A stretch of DNA of 64,000 nucleotides from Chrysomallon squamiferum (Eukaryota > Mollusca > Gastropoda > Neomphalida > Peltospiridae). A program made the translations under genes and the position numbers. The notes beneath the pieces were generated by a model. That model was not told where the DNA came from, ran no database searches, and was given only the letters and a program-made list of their open reading frames with translations. Of this stretch, positions 1 to 15,144 are shown piece by piece. Where the stretch lies: contig CM022671.1 of NCBI GenBank assembly GCA_012295275.1, forward strand, positions 12,650,678-12,714,677, given 5' to 3'. How positions within the stretch are numbered: position 1 is the stretch's first letter; each line of letters opens with the position of its first letter.

Positions 1-782
1 ATTCCCTCTATATATTGGTAAAAGATTAAAAAAAAAAAAAAAAAAGGAATTTTCAGCCATGGATTAATAAAAATATATATATTTTTAATAAATATTAAGA
101 GCCAGATTCTTACTAGACTGAAGTAAAGTGTTTTAAATTTAAATTTTCTGATTCATGTTCAGACACATATTTCAGCTGCATCTTACAGTTAGTGTATTTT
201 CAGTGTATTTTATTACAAAGTTTAATTGGTAAGTATACATTTCTTTGTTTTTTTTCCTTTTTTGTTGATTTTGTATTGTTTTGTTGTTTTTGTTTGTTTG
301 ATGTTCTGTTATTTGTTTTGTGGGGTTGCGACTATTTTCTTTTCTTAATTAATGAAAAAGATTCTCTCTTTTGTGAAAGAAAAACACCATGTATACTTCT
401 GAAATATATATATATATATATATTTAAAAATTATTTGTTGATTTTTTTATATATATTATTTATCATCTTCATTAGTACTGCTACTACTATTGCGATTATT
501 ATTATTGTTGTTGTTGTTGTTGTCAAGTGTATTGCAACAGTTAATTTGAAAGTATTATCCAAGAACCGGTAAAGTAAAAACTACAGTATTTGTGCACCAC
601 TAAACCAGTAAACAGCCAGTCTGCTAAACAGGAAAGTGTCTAACAGTGTGGAGAGAAATAATAAAAATAATAATAATAATTTAAAACAAAAACAACTTTT
701 ACATGCACATTATTAAATCCAGTTTAGTAAGGGATGTCAACAAATAATATTAAGTTTTCAGCTAACCGACGATTGTATTCAG

Positions 783-784
<2 letters not shown>

Positions 785-818
<34 letters not shown>
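785..818. repeat. Poly-A tract, 34 nt
   Basis: A pure A run. Other mononucleotide runs include T at 11628-11654 and 36171-36198, A-rich sequence at 61211-61271 and T at 60943-60963. Confidence 0.95.
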
Positions 819-823
<5 letters not shown>

Positions 824-3800
824 AAGAAAGAAATTAGAAAATATAATGCTTATGTTGGAAAAAATATAGGTAATAAAACAAAATATTAATAATAATAATA
901 ATAAATAACAAAGACAAAAATAAAAGCAGACCTTAATTATTTATGAGTTAATAATTCAAATTAGTACCTCCTCCAGATAATTCATCTGTATGAACAGCAC
1001 CAGCAACTTAGTCGTCTGCATCGAAATTTAATATCTACGGTTATAGAATAAAAAATATTTATTAAATCAAAGAAAAAGATAGAAATGTGTCTAAAGGATT
1101 AAGGTTTCAAAAAAGAATAGCAAAAACTCTACAACTGCAAGATTAAGCAAAAATTGTAAGGTTGGATAACATCCAACGTACACGTGTTCAAGTCAAAACG
1201 AGAAACAAAATCAGAATTTACTGTGAAAAATGTCTCAAAAAAAAAGTCTTTCCAGCTCAAAACTTTTTACTCTATTCGAAAATAAAACAAGTAGTCATAA
1301 GTACGAAGGGAGAGATTTTTTTATTATTTAACGAAGCACTAAACACATTTTATTTACGGTAGCATGGCGTCGGAAAAGTAATTAAGAGCCATTCAGATGA
1401 TGAGACCGGAAATCCGTTTCTTGGGTTATTACTTTCTTGTAACCGTGAATATCGTTAGCAGCAAAGTATCTTTTATATACACCATCCCTCAGACAGGATA
1501 ACAACATCGCAGCCTGTTTTAACAGCTGTGGAACTATAGCTTCAGTCTATATAGCTAAATATGTAATTCTGAAGTAACTTGTTTGTGTGCTGAGGTGGGT
1601 TTTTTTATTTAGTTACTGTTGCTGTTGTATTGGGGTTTGCAGGTGTTGAGGATTCCGTTTATTTGAGGTTTGTTATTGTTGTTCTGGCTGTTTTCCTTCA
1701 CATAGTTTTGTTCTGTTTTTTCATAATTACATTTTTGACTTACACTGAATCTTATTACATGATAAGATATACATAAAACAGCAAAACTCATATTTAATCT
1801 AAACAAGTTGTAGTTTTCCTTCGCTATAGTCACCACTGGAAAGTAAGAGTCAGAATCGAACAATCGGAGTCATTTTGTTGCAACAGTTAAGTTAAAGTCG
1901 AGGATTTCGTGAAAATAGTGGGCGTTAGCAGGAGCAAATAGACAGATTAAATAAAGAACACCCAAGAGGGAAAGTAAAATTGCTTTGCAGTCATTTCAGA
2001 AAACTTTAAAATGACAGTTAGCTCTCAAAAGTATTTTTTCTATTATCCTAAGTCGGGAATTCAAGGTCAGATTCATGTCATCATTCTCTTAAACAATCCA
2101 AAAGGAAAGTATTAAAAATCTTCATGTCCAAAATAATAAATACAGTTCGGTGATAAACAATATTTAAATCAATGCTTGAGATGAGAAAACTGTCACTAAG
2201 AAACCGGCATTATTGTTTTAAACACACCCACATACACACCCACATACACACATACACACACACATACACACAAGATGTACAAAAAAAAGAAGACGTGTAT
2301 GGGAACGATCAAAATGAATATAACCCGTTTTGAACTTTCTTATATATTTCCTTAATGACTTATTACTGCCAGTTAAAAGCAAATTATCTTTAACTTTCTC
2401 CTTCATAGAAACGCATAAATCATAAAAGTAATTGCTTTGAAAATGGAAAATAAGATTCTGAATTCTTTACAAGTTATCAAAGCCGGTACCTATGAAAGAA
2501 ATAATTTATAACCGACTTCATCTGATATCTTTTTTACATTATGCTTTAATGATATCTTTACAAATTACATAATTACCTTTTAAATATTTGTTTTTCTTTG
2601 AACTATCGGAAAGAATCCGTTCAAAAAACCATATCCCTGATGAAAAACCGCTGGTACTTTGTTCCCATATATTCTTTTTGTTTGAAAACGTTTACCTTTA
2701 TAGGTTGCCCGCTGCAACAGACAGTGGTTCTTTTACTACGTAGTTACTTCAACGTTTTATCTACAGCATCTACCACTTATCTTAAAGCAATCCTCCATCT
2801 TTACTGAATTTTTTGAAATTCTTAATTTGTTTTTTAATTTAATTTTTTATTATTATTATTATTATTATTGCCATATTTTGCTTGTCTTTCTTGAAGGGAA
2901 TTTCTTTTTTTTTTTCTTCTTCTTTTTTTAACTCCTCTATTTCGCCTAGACATTAGTAATTTTTATGGTAATTAAATGTTTTGTTCCAATCAGAACATTA
3001 TTCTACTTCTTTCACCTGGCTGCTGAATGAAAGCGAAACAGAATGTTACCTCCACCATTCAATCTGCTAATTTAAATATATTATAACAGAAATACAATGA
3101 GTTTAGGAAATACAAACAATAAAAAAAAGAATTAAAAGCTGTGAAGAAAATTGTTAAAAACCTTAAATAAACTAAGAAAAAATGTTAGATAATTTTGTCT
3201 TTGTTTTAATACTGAAATCCGGACATCTATGTTTCGGTGGTTGCATTACTTTCTAATAGTAACACACACATAACGTACTGTCTAGACTCTATAAATAATA
3301 AAAGGAAAAATATAAATCAATGACAAATACTAAAAAACAAAAGAAATATGTATTAACATTCATAATAAGTAAATACACTACTGTAAATACCGATGTCAGT
3401 AAATAATTAGTGTTCTGTTTAACCATCAGTAATTCTCTTTTACGGTAAAATACGCGATGAGGAATCCTTAAAAGATGATGCTACAAATACTGAAAATTGT
3501 AATCTTTAACTATGTATGAGGTAATCGAACGATTTAAGGGTAACCGGGTAACAAAAGTCAGACACGAACTAACAGGCTAAACTATATTATGGAACACACC
3601 ATATGCTGGTAAAACAGAATTATAATATAATTAGGGAAAGAATTTACATAAATTTTTGTTATTTATATTCAAGCTACACACATACCTTAGAAAACCCATT
3701 CTATTATATTACTAAAAAGAAATATGACATATACTAACCTCCGTTTCATTAATTAAAAGTGAGAAGAGTTTGGCAGCACTTGTTTTGATGCAGTGGTATT

Positions 3801-3835
3801 TCTGTGTAATCTATGTCATTAACGGCATATTTAAC

Positions 3836-3860
3836 ACACACACACACACATATATATTTA

Positions 3861-3894
<34 letters not shown>
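3836..3894. repeat. (CA)n-(TA)n compound microsatellite
   Basis: About eight CA units, a short TATATTTA spacer, then about 14 TA units. Confidence 0.95.
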
Positions 3895-3899
<5 letters not shown>

Positions 3900-6800
3900 C
3901 GTAACTTAAAATTTATTTAAGCATAATTATCTTGATTCTTCTCTAACCGATTCCGTTTTTAAATTGGTTTCAAGCGATTGATTCCCTATGTTATATAGAT
4001 TTCCCCAAAACTATAGATAATTTTGTTGGTGGTTTTCTCGTTTGTATAATTTAAAGTGTGGTTGTGCAATAATTAATAAATAAGTCAAAATATACTCTTT
4101 GTTGACACGTTATTTATCTTATGGTTTAGATATAAAATACCATCTAAATATGAATTTACTAATCATTGTCACGTGGCCTCTAACGCCTGCATCCCCTAGT
4201 CGCGGATAACAAGCGCTTTAGGCACTGGGAAGAACCACTTCAAAAAAAAAATAATAATAAATATAAACACCAACCACAAATTGAATAATAAAATACATAT
4301 CCTTTCTTTCCCCAAAATATATTTATCATAAAGCAATAATCTGCTGGTCAGAAACAAACATGTAAAATTATCTGAAGGCTGACCACAGATATTTAATAAA
4401 TGAGACTAGATCACACACTGAAAAACTGTAGTAAAATCGCAATCGATATTAATTGCATTTTTGTTGTATTTTTAATCTTTTTTTTAATCTTTAATTTAAT
4501 TTGCTTGTAATAAAATTATACAGAACTAAATATTATTGCAAATCATAAATGTTTTATTCATAGCTATATATTTTAATTTCAGTAAAGTAATTATGTCACG
4601 GACATCTGTTGATTAAATATTTCATAAATATTTTTTATTTGTTTTATTATTATTATTATTATTATTATTATGTTCTATTTATTTGCATTCATTTTATATT
4701 TTAAAAATAATGTGTTTCTATCTGTAATAAGACTATTTTGAATTCTAATTAGAACAAATGGATTTGAATGTCCTAGGTCGTAATGGTTTTATGAATATAA
4801 TTATATATAAATATGCAATATCGTTTGTATATGTCAATATTTATAAGTATATCTGTTCATTTGTGGGTTTTTCGACAATCTGGTTTATGTAATTATTCGT
4901 AGTTGTGTGCTTGTATGGTTAATCTATCTATCTATCTATATATGACATTATTTCCCGGATTTTATATTATTGAATATTAAAAAAAAAAACAGAACTAAAC
5001 AAACCTAACGTTAATGAAATTAAATGAAAAAATATTATTTCTTCCAGTATAAACGATTTTTGCTAGGATTAGACGTACACTTTTCTTAAACCCTGCATTG
5101 AATAACTGGACTTTTATCTTTGTTTAGTTCTGTTATATGCATTTAATACAATGTGCTTCAAGAGTAGCGGGAACAGATGGTGCCTCAATACATACTCAGA
5201 TAGTGAAGCGGAACTCTTGTTTAATACCGGTCTACATTCCAGTCCTTAGTCTCAGCATGAAGTCACAATATCAAATGAACCAACCATGTGGGGCTACAGT
5301 TTCATATCAATAAGGATTTTTTTTTCTTGTTTTTTTTTCTTAAATCTATCATTAAGCTTCAAAATAATTGTAATATTGTTAGAATACCTCCAAACTAAAT
5401 CATATTAAATTGTAATACTAGTCGATCCTGTAAGAATTTGTTCAACATTTGTCTTAAAACATCCTTGTGATTTAAGTGAGCGTGTGTGTCCGTCTGTCTC
5501 TTTCTGTTCATGTCTGTGTATGTAAACCTGCTTTAGCGATCATCATGAGGTTAATTCCACAATGCATTTTATTTTCTGTCTGGGAACCACTTTGTCTTTC
5601 TCCTTTAGCATCAGTTATATACAGTCATATATTAACTGAAAGGTAAAAAAATACTCACTGGACGACTGATCTTGCAAACCATCACATATGACCTTGTTTT
5701 CTTATCACTGAACGCTTCGCTCATAAATTACGTCTTGGTATAATTTGTAAACTATCTAATAATAGAGCACTTCAGTTAATTAATAACTGTTTTAACATAA
5801 GCTCAATTTTTCATTGTAATTTAAACGGAAAATAGCAAGTAATACAATGTATTTATGTCTAAATTATAATATTGAAATAATAAAAGCATGCAGATTAGTG
5901 TTTTATATACGTGGAATGATTTTTTTGTTATTACAAAAGAAAATTGTGGACATTAACATTTAGCAATAACAACTTTATATTTTAACGATGAAGTTTTAAT
6001 TACTTGGACTAAATGTCAAAAACAAGCATAGAAATATGGAAAAGCTACATAGAGAGAATGGCAATGAAGAACGCATTATCTTTTACTTATTATTAAATGT
6101 TATACCTGTAATTTGTATTATGATGACATGAAATGAAAACACTGTTACAGTTTCATGAAATACTCTTTTACAAACACTCACTAATGTCTATAAAAATAAA
6201 ACAATTCATGGACATTGACTAGAACAGGAAATAGTAGAGCAAACTGGATGAACTCAGAAGAACTGGTCATTATAACCTTTGAGTTATATCTTGCTATTTC
6301 AAGAAAGGAGGATCTAATTCTTACGAGGCCGTGGTTTACGACATCAGCATCAGGATGCACTCATAAAATATGAAGGAATTTCGATAAAACAGAATCATAA
6401 AGCAATTATTTTAATTAGTTGACAGATAGTAAACAAATAATAATTATAAAACAACTGAATTGTATATCAAACAGATTTTGAGGAAAAGAGAATTATATAA
6501 TAATTTATCTGTTACAAAAATAAATATAACCACCCTCAAATTTAAGAAAATACTACTAATAAAAAAAATACTACTAATACAAAAATTACGACAAATAAAT
6601 GTAATAAATCTACAGCTCGAGTATTTGTATATTTCTATTTGTTTCTCGTCTTCAGAATCTCAATGACAATAACGCGAAGACTAAATTATCAAAACAAAAT
6701 ACAACTAAAAATCGGTACATTGAAATTTGAGCTTCAGATGAATAATAATGCTCGATGTATTTTATTAAGTGTTTTATTTTTTTGTTTGATTATATGAGAG

Positions 6801-7200
6801 AAAACGTCTGCTGTTACAAATCTAGAAATGCTAATTATCAAAACAAAATAGCTGTTTTACATCAGGATCTATGAATCCGCGAATCGCACGTAATATACAA
6901 TTTCAGATACAGCAACTGTCAGAAGAAAATATTATAGAATTTTGGTGTTCGTTACAACACTGGAATAGGAATCGAAGAAGAAAGAAGCTCGATTTTTGAA
7001 GAAATATACTAAACAAAAGAGAGACCCATGTGAAATGACAATATTCAACCAATACATGGAAATTATTTATATGAATTTATTTTTATGGATGAAAATGTAT
7101 CAGGAGGAAAGATTTAAGAAAAAATATATTAACAATTTTTTTAATTATATTTTGCCATCTGTACAATCATATTTGAAGAAAAAAACGCACACAAAATGTT

Positions 7201-7329
<129 letters not shown>

Positions 7330-9000
7330 GTGTTAGTGTTAGAGATAGTGTCTGAGTATCAACACATCACAAATCTCTTTATTTTTATGTCTCCCTATTT
7401 TTACACTTTAGATGATAATCAAATTTAATTATCTAAGATCTTTCATTCGTTTTACAATTCTCTCTGATTTGTAACTTGTATCCTGTTCGTGTATCTCACT
7501 CAGTCAATCATATACCGATCAAAAACCCCGTGTGTGCTTTACCTAATCTTATTCCTTTCTTTATTTCGACGTTTTACACATTCAGAGCTAGTACTGCCTT
7601 GTAAATATATTTAACTATCCTAACTGGACTGAAATACAAGCCGTAAGCAGACCAGATGAGATGAATTTGATCAACAGAATGAGATAGGTTGTCAAAATGG
7701 TCTTTTCAGAGGGTTCTGACATCAAGAAATGAACCAGACTGTCGATGTATAAACTGGTTTCCATGATTTCTTTAAAACAAAAATCACTGTAATGCCAAGT
7801 GTCGTGAAAATGCAGTTTGTACGGTACATTTTTCTAAAAAAGATATCTGAAAAATTTCTAAAAAGGATTCCTGAAGAGGTTACTGTTATTTTATATAAAT
7901 GTTTCATTATCATTTTAATTATGAACGAAACTGTATATGTTCCTTAGATAAATGTATTAATTTTTTGAGGGGAGGGAGAATATTAATAGTGTCATAGAGC
8001 TTCGTCAATCTGTGTCATCTTTAATACCAGAAAATTCATTTATAATTACTTTTAACAATGCAGATAATTGATTATCTAGTATAAATTAAAATATCAGAAA
8101 TATTCATCCTACTCCATTTAGTTGATATTTATCGAATATCATATATCTGTTTTTATTTTTCATACAGCCACTGGGAACAGTGAACAGAATCTTAGCTTAC
8201 AATAGACAAATTTACGACAACGAATTAATAACACAGAAAATACCGGATGTATAATGAGCACCTGATGCTTGAACTGATGGGATTTTTTGTTGTTGCTGCT
8301 GATATTGTTGTAATTTTATTATTATTATTGTTATTTATTTTTAATTTATCTTTTTATCTTTTCGTTTTTCTTATTAGTCGAATTTATAATATGTTATGTG
8401 TTTTTTATATATATATATATATATATCATATGCCTATTTTATATCTTTGTATGTTTGTATTTTTATGTGTATTGTGTCTTATGTATTCATGTTTTAAATT
8501 CACTGTACATGTCAAAAACCACGTTCATTTAATTATTCAAACTGATGTAGATTATGCAGATAATTGTACAACGAAATGTTTATTACGTTGTCCAAATCAA
8601 TATATTAGACAAACAAAACACGAAAGATTGCATATAACATTTCAGTGTTACAAGCGAAGGAATACACTTCATAGCTATGATATTATTTATACGTCTTCCT
8701 GCAATGGACGCATAACGAATTCAGTATTTCAGCAATATATGTAATTAGCTGCAATTGTTCCGAATTTTATGTTAAAAATAAGAAGTGTAGAGAAACGATA
8801 CATAAATAATGTTTCTTACTGTATAGAAAGCATTTTCTCACACAGGAACTAGAAAAGACAGAATTACGAAATCAATACAAATTATTACATTCAGTACAAG
8901 GATGAAGCAAATATAAACTGTCAGTGTACGAAAGATAAATGTATTGCTCTGTTACTATTATCAATGAGAAATTTGTGTTTTATTGCACGTCTTTCAACAG

Positions 9001-9180
9001 CTGGATAAACACACCGCAGCGTTTCAAACAAGCACAGCCTGGAACGAGCAATGGCCTCGGCGCTGAGCTTGGAGCAAGAGCTCGCTTCTTCAAACAACAT
9101 ACTGAGGATCCCTTATCCGAAATTCCGAAATCCGAAAGTTTTTCCGAGCAGCAGAAATAATAATAATATCTTACAGGTTT
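9001..9180 (+). other. CpG-richer block: possible first exon or transposon end
   Basis: The ATG at 9051 opens a frame of normal composition (MASALSLEQELASSNNIL, then RIPYPKFRNPKVF) in GC-richer DNA. TTACAG|GTTTGC is only a weak donor. The CCCTTATCCG and AATTCCGAAATCCGAAA stretch resembles ends of pogo/Tigger-type DNA transposons (recalled resemblance, not verified). Either reading is possible. Confidence 0.25.
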
Positions 9181-9570
9181 GCGGACTTTTTTTGCATATA
9201 CAAATCGCATTGTACGTACTAAATTATTTAAATTATTATTTTAACAAGTCTTGCAGACGATCTGTGTAAACTGTATATGACACAATAATTAACTAATGGA
9301 TGCTTTTTTATGATTAAGAACTATACTGACGAAAACGATATCAGCACCAAAAGAAAAAAAAAGGAAAAGAAAAAAAAATACAAAAAAAATTCAACAGTGT
9401 AATAAAACATTTAAAACAGTATGGTGTTTAATCAAGAGAGTACTGTTAGAATAAGAAAAGGCTGGAACAGATTTAAGCGATTAATTGCCTTCCATAACAG
9501 TGTATCTTTTTCAGTGTGTTGCAGTATTCAAGTATCAATACGATATATGTCACTGTTTTATGCTTACTAA

Positions 9571-9573
<3 letters not shown>

Positions 9574-9613
<40 letters not shown>
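9574..9613. repeat. (GT)20 microsatellite
   Basis: A pure GT run of 40 bp preceded by CAC. Confidence 0.97.
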
Positions 9614-9614
<1 letters not shown>

Positions 9615-10332
9615 GTAAATTATTCTGTATGTTGGTTTTTGTTTATGATAGATGGTACATGTATTAAGGAACATTTCTAGTCGTAGACTGTTACTCGTTC
9701 CCTTTTAACCACATAACCATTCAAATGAATATAAATCACAAATAACGTGAACAGCATCGTTTTGTTGTGTTCCAAGACTCACTTCAAACCTCTGCGGCAA
9801 CCTTCACGAGGAGAAAAAGTTAGCGGTAATTGCACGCTTTTCGATTAGCGATGTGGGCGAAAATAATTAATCAGAAAATGAACTTGTGAGGTGTTTGAAC
9901 TTTCCCCGTTATAAAATTTCGACGGTATAATCTCAGATCATTTAACTGGATAAAATAAAATTCTGATTATATTATTAAGTAATGACGACATAATCATTAG
10001 TGACACGTTTAACTAATTATAAGAATGTACGTATTACACATACAAACATGTAGATACTTAACTACTACTACTACTAACAATAATAATAATAATAATAATA
10101 GTAATGTGGAGAAAAATAAATGATGAACTAAGCTATTTAAACTTAAATCGTTGGCATATAATGTGTTTATGTGTGCGAGTGTGTGTGTGTAAACAAAAAA
10201 ACAAAATCATTTTAACTGATTTTCTTTTTGTAGCATAAACTACACTGCACTTCATTTTTTATTACATTTATTTATTAACTTTTATACGTTTTTCCCATCA
10301 CTAGTAATTTGTTTTTAATATTCTTATTTTGC

Positions 10333-10385
10333 GTTTGTTATTATTATTATCATCATCATTTTTGTATTATTATAATTGTCATCAC

Positions 10386-10474
<89 letters not shown>
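10333..10474. repeat. Compound (TTA)/(TCA)/(TTA) trinucleotide tract
   Basis: Short ATT repeats, then about 13 TCA units, then about 18 TTA units. Long poly-Ile, His or Tyr frames here are only translations of the repeat. Confidence 0.97.
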
Positions 10475-10475
<1 letters not shown>

Positions 10476-10570
10476 GGTACTTTCATTTACTCTTCATTGT
10501 TGTACACAATTATTTCGTATCGGTTTTGGAGATGTTTATATTTAATGTAAAATAATTTAAACATACATTA

Positions 10571-10598
10571 TCTCTCTCTATCTATCTATCTATCTATC

Positions 10599-10679
<81 letters not shown>
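10571..10679. repeat. Compound (TCTA)n-(GA)40 microsatellite
   Basis: TCTCTCTC, then about six TCTA units to 10600, switching abruptly to a pure GA run to 10679. The pyrimidine-to-purine switch makes the junction partly self-complementary. Confidence 0.98.
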
Positions 10680-10681
<2 letters not shown>

Positions 10682-11464
10682 TATGATTAAATTATTTTCG
10701 GATTTACGGATGTAAAATATTACCGTTTCTTAAGAAACAAATTCTTTCTTTGTAAGAGGTTATACATTACACTAACAACTACAATCAAGCTTTTTAAATG
10801 TTATATTACAGCATTATCTCGTTAATATTTCAGTGAAATGTAGCTTTAAAAATTAAAACTATCTTTTATAAATATTTCAAAAAAGTTGGTTCAAAAATCG
10901 TTATTACATTATTAATGTTATCGCTAAAATATAAATTCTTAATTGTGTCATTAAATTAAAATTATACTGTTAAATTTTATATCCATAAACTCCATCGCTA
11001 AACTTTAATTTGTGTCAAATTCGATGTTAATACTGATTTACACCACCAGTGTAATGCTGTTTGTTCTTAATTATAGCATAATTTACCGTTAATTCAAATT
11101 TACGTAATTACGAAATTGGCATGATATACATATTTATTGCTAATTTTTAATTTATATCACACATTCATGTCTAAACTAATTCAAACAGAAACTTACCTGA
11201 TTACTTAGAAAAACATCCAAATTCATTTCAGCTGATCTACCAACACTTTTATTCTAGGTTTTCCTTCGGTTCTTTTACTGTTTATTATTAAAATTGCTGA
11301 GAAATATTTTTAAAAGGTAGATCCATATAATCAGATTGTTCATTAAAAACATAGATAAAGAACACAAAAATAAAACCAATTAAAAACAGAAAAAAAAACT
11401 TTTCCAGCACCTACACTGAATTCGCCTTTACTACAAGTTAATTTTGTATTTAACTTGAAAACAA

Positions 11465-11625
11465 TGGAAAAGTGTTTCCTTGAGCGCGAAACACTGCAAA
11501 CTTTGTCGTCAGCAAATCTCACTTCTGTTCGCAATGTCTGCTGCCTCGCGGGTTATTCGTGCATCCAAAAGCGTCGGTCAATACAGACGGCCACTAACCG
11601 CTAGCGAAACCGTTCACGTTATGAC
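11465..11625 (+). other. CpG-richer block with possible presequence-like exon
   Basis: CpGs cluster here in otherwise AT-rich DNA. From the ATG at 11534 the frame reads MSAASRVIRASKSVGQYRR and on into PLTASETVHV, Arg/Ser-rich like a mitochondrial presequence, then runs into a poly-T tract at about 11628. No convincing splice donor was found, so coding status is open. Confidence 0.2.
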
Positions 11626-11824
11626 TTTTCTTTTTTTTTTTTTTTTTTTTTTTTGCTTTAGTACTCCCTATCACATTCTTGTTTAATCTCACAAGGAAAT
11701 CGCATCGATCAGTAAAATCCAATGATCTTTGCTCCAATCTTCTCAACTCCAGTCCGCTTTAATATTGATGGGTTTTCTATTTATTATTTTCGATAAAATT
11801 TACAGAACAGAACTACACACACAC

Positions 11825-11826
<2 letters not shown>

Positions 11827-11893
<67 letters not shown>
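11827..11893. repeat. (AG)33 microsatellite
   Basis: A pure AG run of 67 bp after a short ACAC stretch. Confidence 0.98.
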
Positions 11894-11896
<3 letters not shown>

Positions 11897-12000
11897 TACT
11901 GGATATAAGTATACCGCCAAACTATACGGAAATAATTAAGTTCACTACTGTTATTTTTATTTCAGCTGAATTTTATATTTACGTAACCAACCAGACAGTG

Positions 12001-12090
12001 TCTCTGTGTGTCTGTCTGTGTCTGTGTGTGTCTGTCTGTCTCTGTGTGTGTGTGTGTCTGTCTGTCTGTCTCTGTGTGTGTGTGTATGTG
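12001..12090. repeat. TG/TC-rich imperfect microsatellite
   Basis: Interrupted runs of TG with TCTGTCTG units over about 90 bp. Confidence 0.9.
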
Positions 12091-12406
12091 TTTCTATCTT
12101 TTATCACATTTTTCCGTACCTCTTAAAAGAACGCCTGCGCTGAACGTAGCCATGCAGTTGATTCCAAGGATAAAAACGGCTCACGGAAAGAGACAAAAAA
12201 ATGACTCCCACCTAGCATTTGACAGTATTCACGTAAACAAATTTTATTAGAAAGAATTTCCATACATTAGTTCCAAAATTACTTTCCCGTATCTTCATTT
12301 AATTATTTCTGAGGCAAATAAATATATACTGAGATTGAGCGGCGTCTTGACAGAACGAAACAATATGCAAATAAACAGATTTAGTAATTCTGTAGAGTTA
12401 TGTTTT

Positions 12407-12498
12407 TTATATTATTATTATTATTATTATTATTATTGTTGTTGTTGTTGTTGTTGTAGTTGTTGTTATTGCTATTTTTATTATTATTATTTTATTAC
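12407..12498. repeat. (ATT)n-(GTT)n trinucleotide tract
   Basis: ATT units pass into seven GTT units, then back to ATT. Confidence 0.95.
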
Positions 12499-15144
12499 AA
12501 CAAGAAATATCTTTACATATAACATATAATGATGACATTTTAGAAACAAATTAAAACAAATACAAAAAAATAAAACTATTGCACAAAGAGAAAAAAGAGA
12601 TGACAATTATCAGCACAGCAGGTTAAAATGATATAAAAGACACAGCGAATCAGTTATGAAAATAAACGCAATCTCCCTTTTCAGTATTAATCAAGCAACA
12701 AAAGTGCCAAAGAAAAGTGCCACATAAAAACACAAGGTTTAAGGCATATTACAAAAAATGTTTTTACGTCTACCAGCAACCATTTTTTAACTTATTATAC
12801 TACATATTTTTTTTCTACATATAAAAGTTGTGCTAAATATAAATATATCAAAATATGTCCATTAGTAATATCTGTTGTGACTAATTTTGTTCTATGCAGT
12901 TGTTGTTAAAGAATAAATTTGTATCAAGTAAAAGAGAGTGTGAACCCTTTATAGCGTGAATATTAGTGATAAACAGTGTCAGAGCTAGGTCGCTGTAAAT
13001 TAGCTAAAACTGTCCCGTTTTGACCAGAAAACATCGTTTGTACCCGAAAACAATGATCCATTATTTATTGGTATTATATTCGAATGGCATTACGTCGGAG
13101 TTTCTCTATATATTAATACGCTTTTCATGCACGAATACAAAGCGACTGGTTAAAAATTAAATAGTGACATCGTAATCGAATGGTAAATAAAGAAAGATAA
13201 AATAATAACTGAGTAATTAAAGAAACAACATAAAATTCCTATTATATCTACTATATAATAAAAATAAACAAAAACAATATTTCTTTAACGAACGGATAAC
13301 TTTTTCATACGATCTTTTTGAATTCGAAACATTTACAACCGATGCGAGCAAGAATCACATATTAATAATAATACAGACACTGGAGATTAAAACGAAGAGT
13401 AATTTCACATTTCGCACTTATTTTCAGACCTATAACAGCTCTAAAACACATAAATAAATAAAACGAAAAATAAACACGAGTTAAATGATACCTCTTCACG
13501 TGGAGCGTAATTGCGTCATAGAATTCTTGCTAAACGAGAGAAACGAGTTGCCGATAAGACTGACAAGCAGTCACTAATTGAACGGAATTGATGATCGGTC
13601 TATTCACTCGCCACGTTACGTCTCTAAGTGAAGAGTTCCGAAGAAAGCACAGATAAATCCTTATTATCCGACAACTCACCAAACTGTTTATTAACTGATT
13701 CCAAAATGGGCAAAATTCCACCATAGATACTGCTTATGTACTAGCTGAGAAATTAACAAAAGGAAACGAAAATCTAAATAAATCACTTTCTCTTAAACTT
13801 TCATTTTTCTTTCTGTTTTCCTTCTTTCTTTCTTTCTTTTTTAATTTTTTTCCTCAAAAAAAGGAAAACTAGTTTAAAATATGTTTTGATCTCTCTTTCG
13901 CTGCCTCAAACTCTTTCGTTTCTAACATTTCTGTCTATCAATCAGTCTCCACCTCTGTCTCCAAGTGTATGTGATATTGATATTTATTAGTCACAGAAAA
14001 GTAAATTTAAGAATTATATATGTGTATGTATATGTGTGCGTATATGTGTCTAGATTCATACAAATATGCATAAATACATGCATACATACATACATTATTT
14101 TATAATATACTAGTATGTTATCTGATTCATTTGCTTTTAGCTCTTTGCTCTTTGGATTTCTGTTTTCTTTTTCTTTTGTACTTGGTTGTTTAGTCGTTAG
14201 TAGATTTTCATACATTTCCCTCATTTTCTTTTCTTATACTTTTTCTTTTTTATGTTTTTATGTCTCTCTGTGTGTGTATGTGTGTATGTGTTTGAGTGTG
14301 TGTGTGTGTGCGTGCGTGTGTCCTTCATTTGGAACTTTAATTACCAGCTTTTAAAAATAAATGGCTGGTGTTGAATGTTAATTCAGTTCCTCTTCGTAAT
14401 CTTCATGTAGATAAAATACAGCATCACGAGCATGACATTTATTTTGCCATCAAACCAAAGGTGAACTGAATAGAATTGAATTATTACTTGTTTCTGTATG
14501 TAAATTTATCCCATTGCTTGTAGTAAAACGGAATATAAATTATACAAATGTCATTGACAAAACTGTATTTGGTAATTTATCATCTGTGTTCAAAGAACTA
14601 TACATGAACGTGTAACGATTATGTGCCAGAGAAAAGATAGATTTTAAGCTCATGGCCATACGACGCCATTTAGAATGGTTCAGTTATATAAATTATTGCT
14701 AACAAAAATTTAAAATATCATTTACTGATAATTACAAATCGTTGCAACAGCTGTTTTGTTAGTTCAAGAATATTTCTGCTAAACATCCAAAGGCTATTCT
14801 TTGGATTAAGAAATAATATTGTTAAAATAAATACTCTATAGATATATGAATTAATGTCATAGTGTGCCCTTCTGCATAAGGTAGATAATTACAACTTCTG
14901 GTCCAGGGTTTATAACGATTTGTTTGAATTTTTTTTTTTTTTTTTATTATTATTATTTAGTTAGTTAGTTTAGCTTAGCTTAGATTTTACTTTTTAAAAT
15001 TAATTTATTACTGTTGCTGTTGGTTCTTGTTTTGTTTTGTGTAGCTGATATCATTATGGTTTTTTGTTGTTGCTGATGCTATTAACGTCGCTCATTACCA
15101 GTTACTGATTTACCCGTATTTATTTCTCGTAAATTATTATCATC

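Noticed and set aside
8247-8744. 165-residue open frame
   Set aside because: T-rich start region and (TA)n segment; no recognisable domain, and the later part shows no splice signals or similarity I can name.
10309-10550. Open frames with poly-Ile, poly-His and poly-Tyr runs
   Set aside because: They are translations of the TTA/TCA microsatellite and have no splice or codon support.
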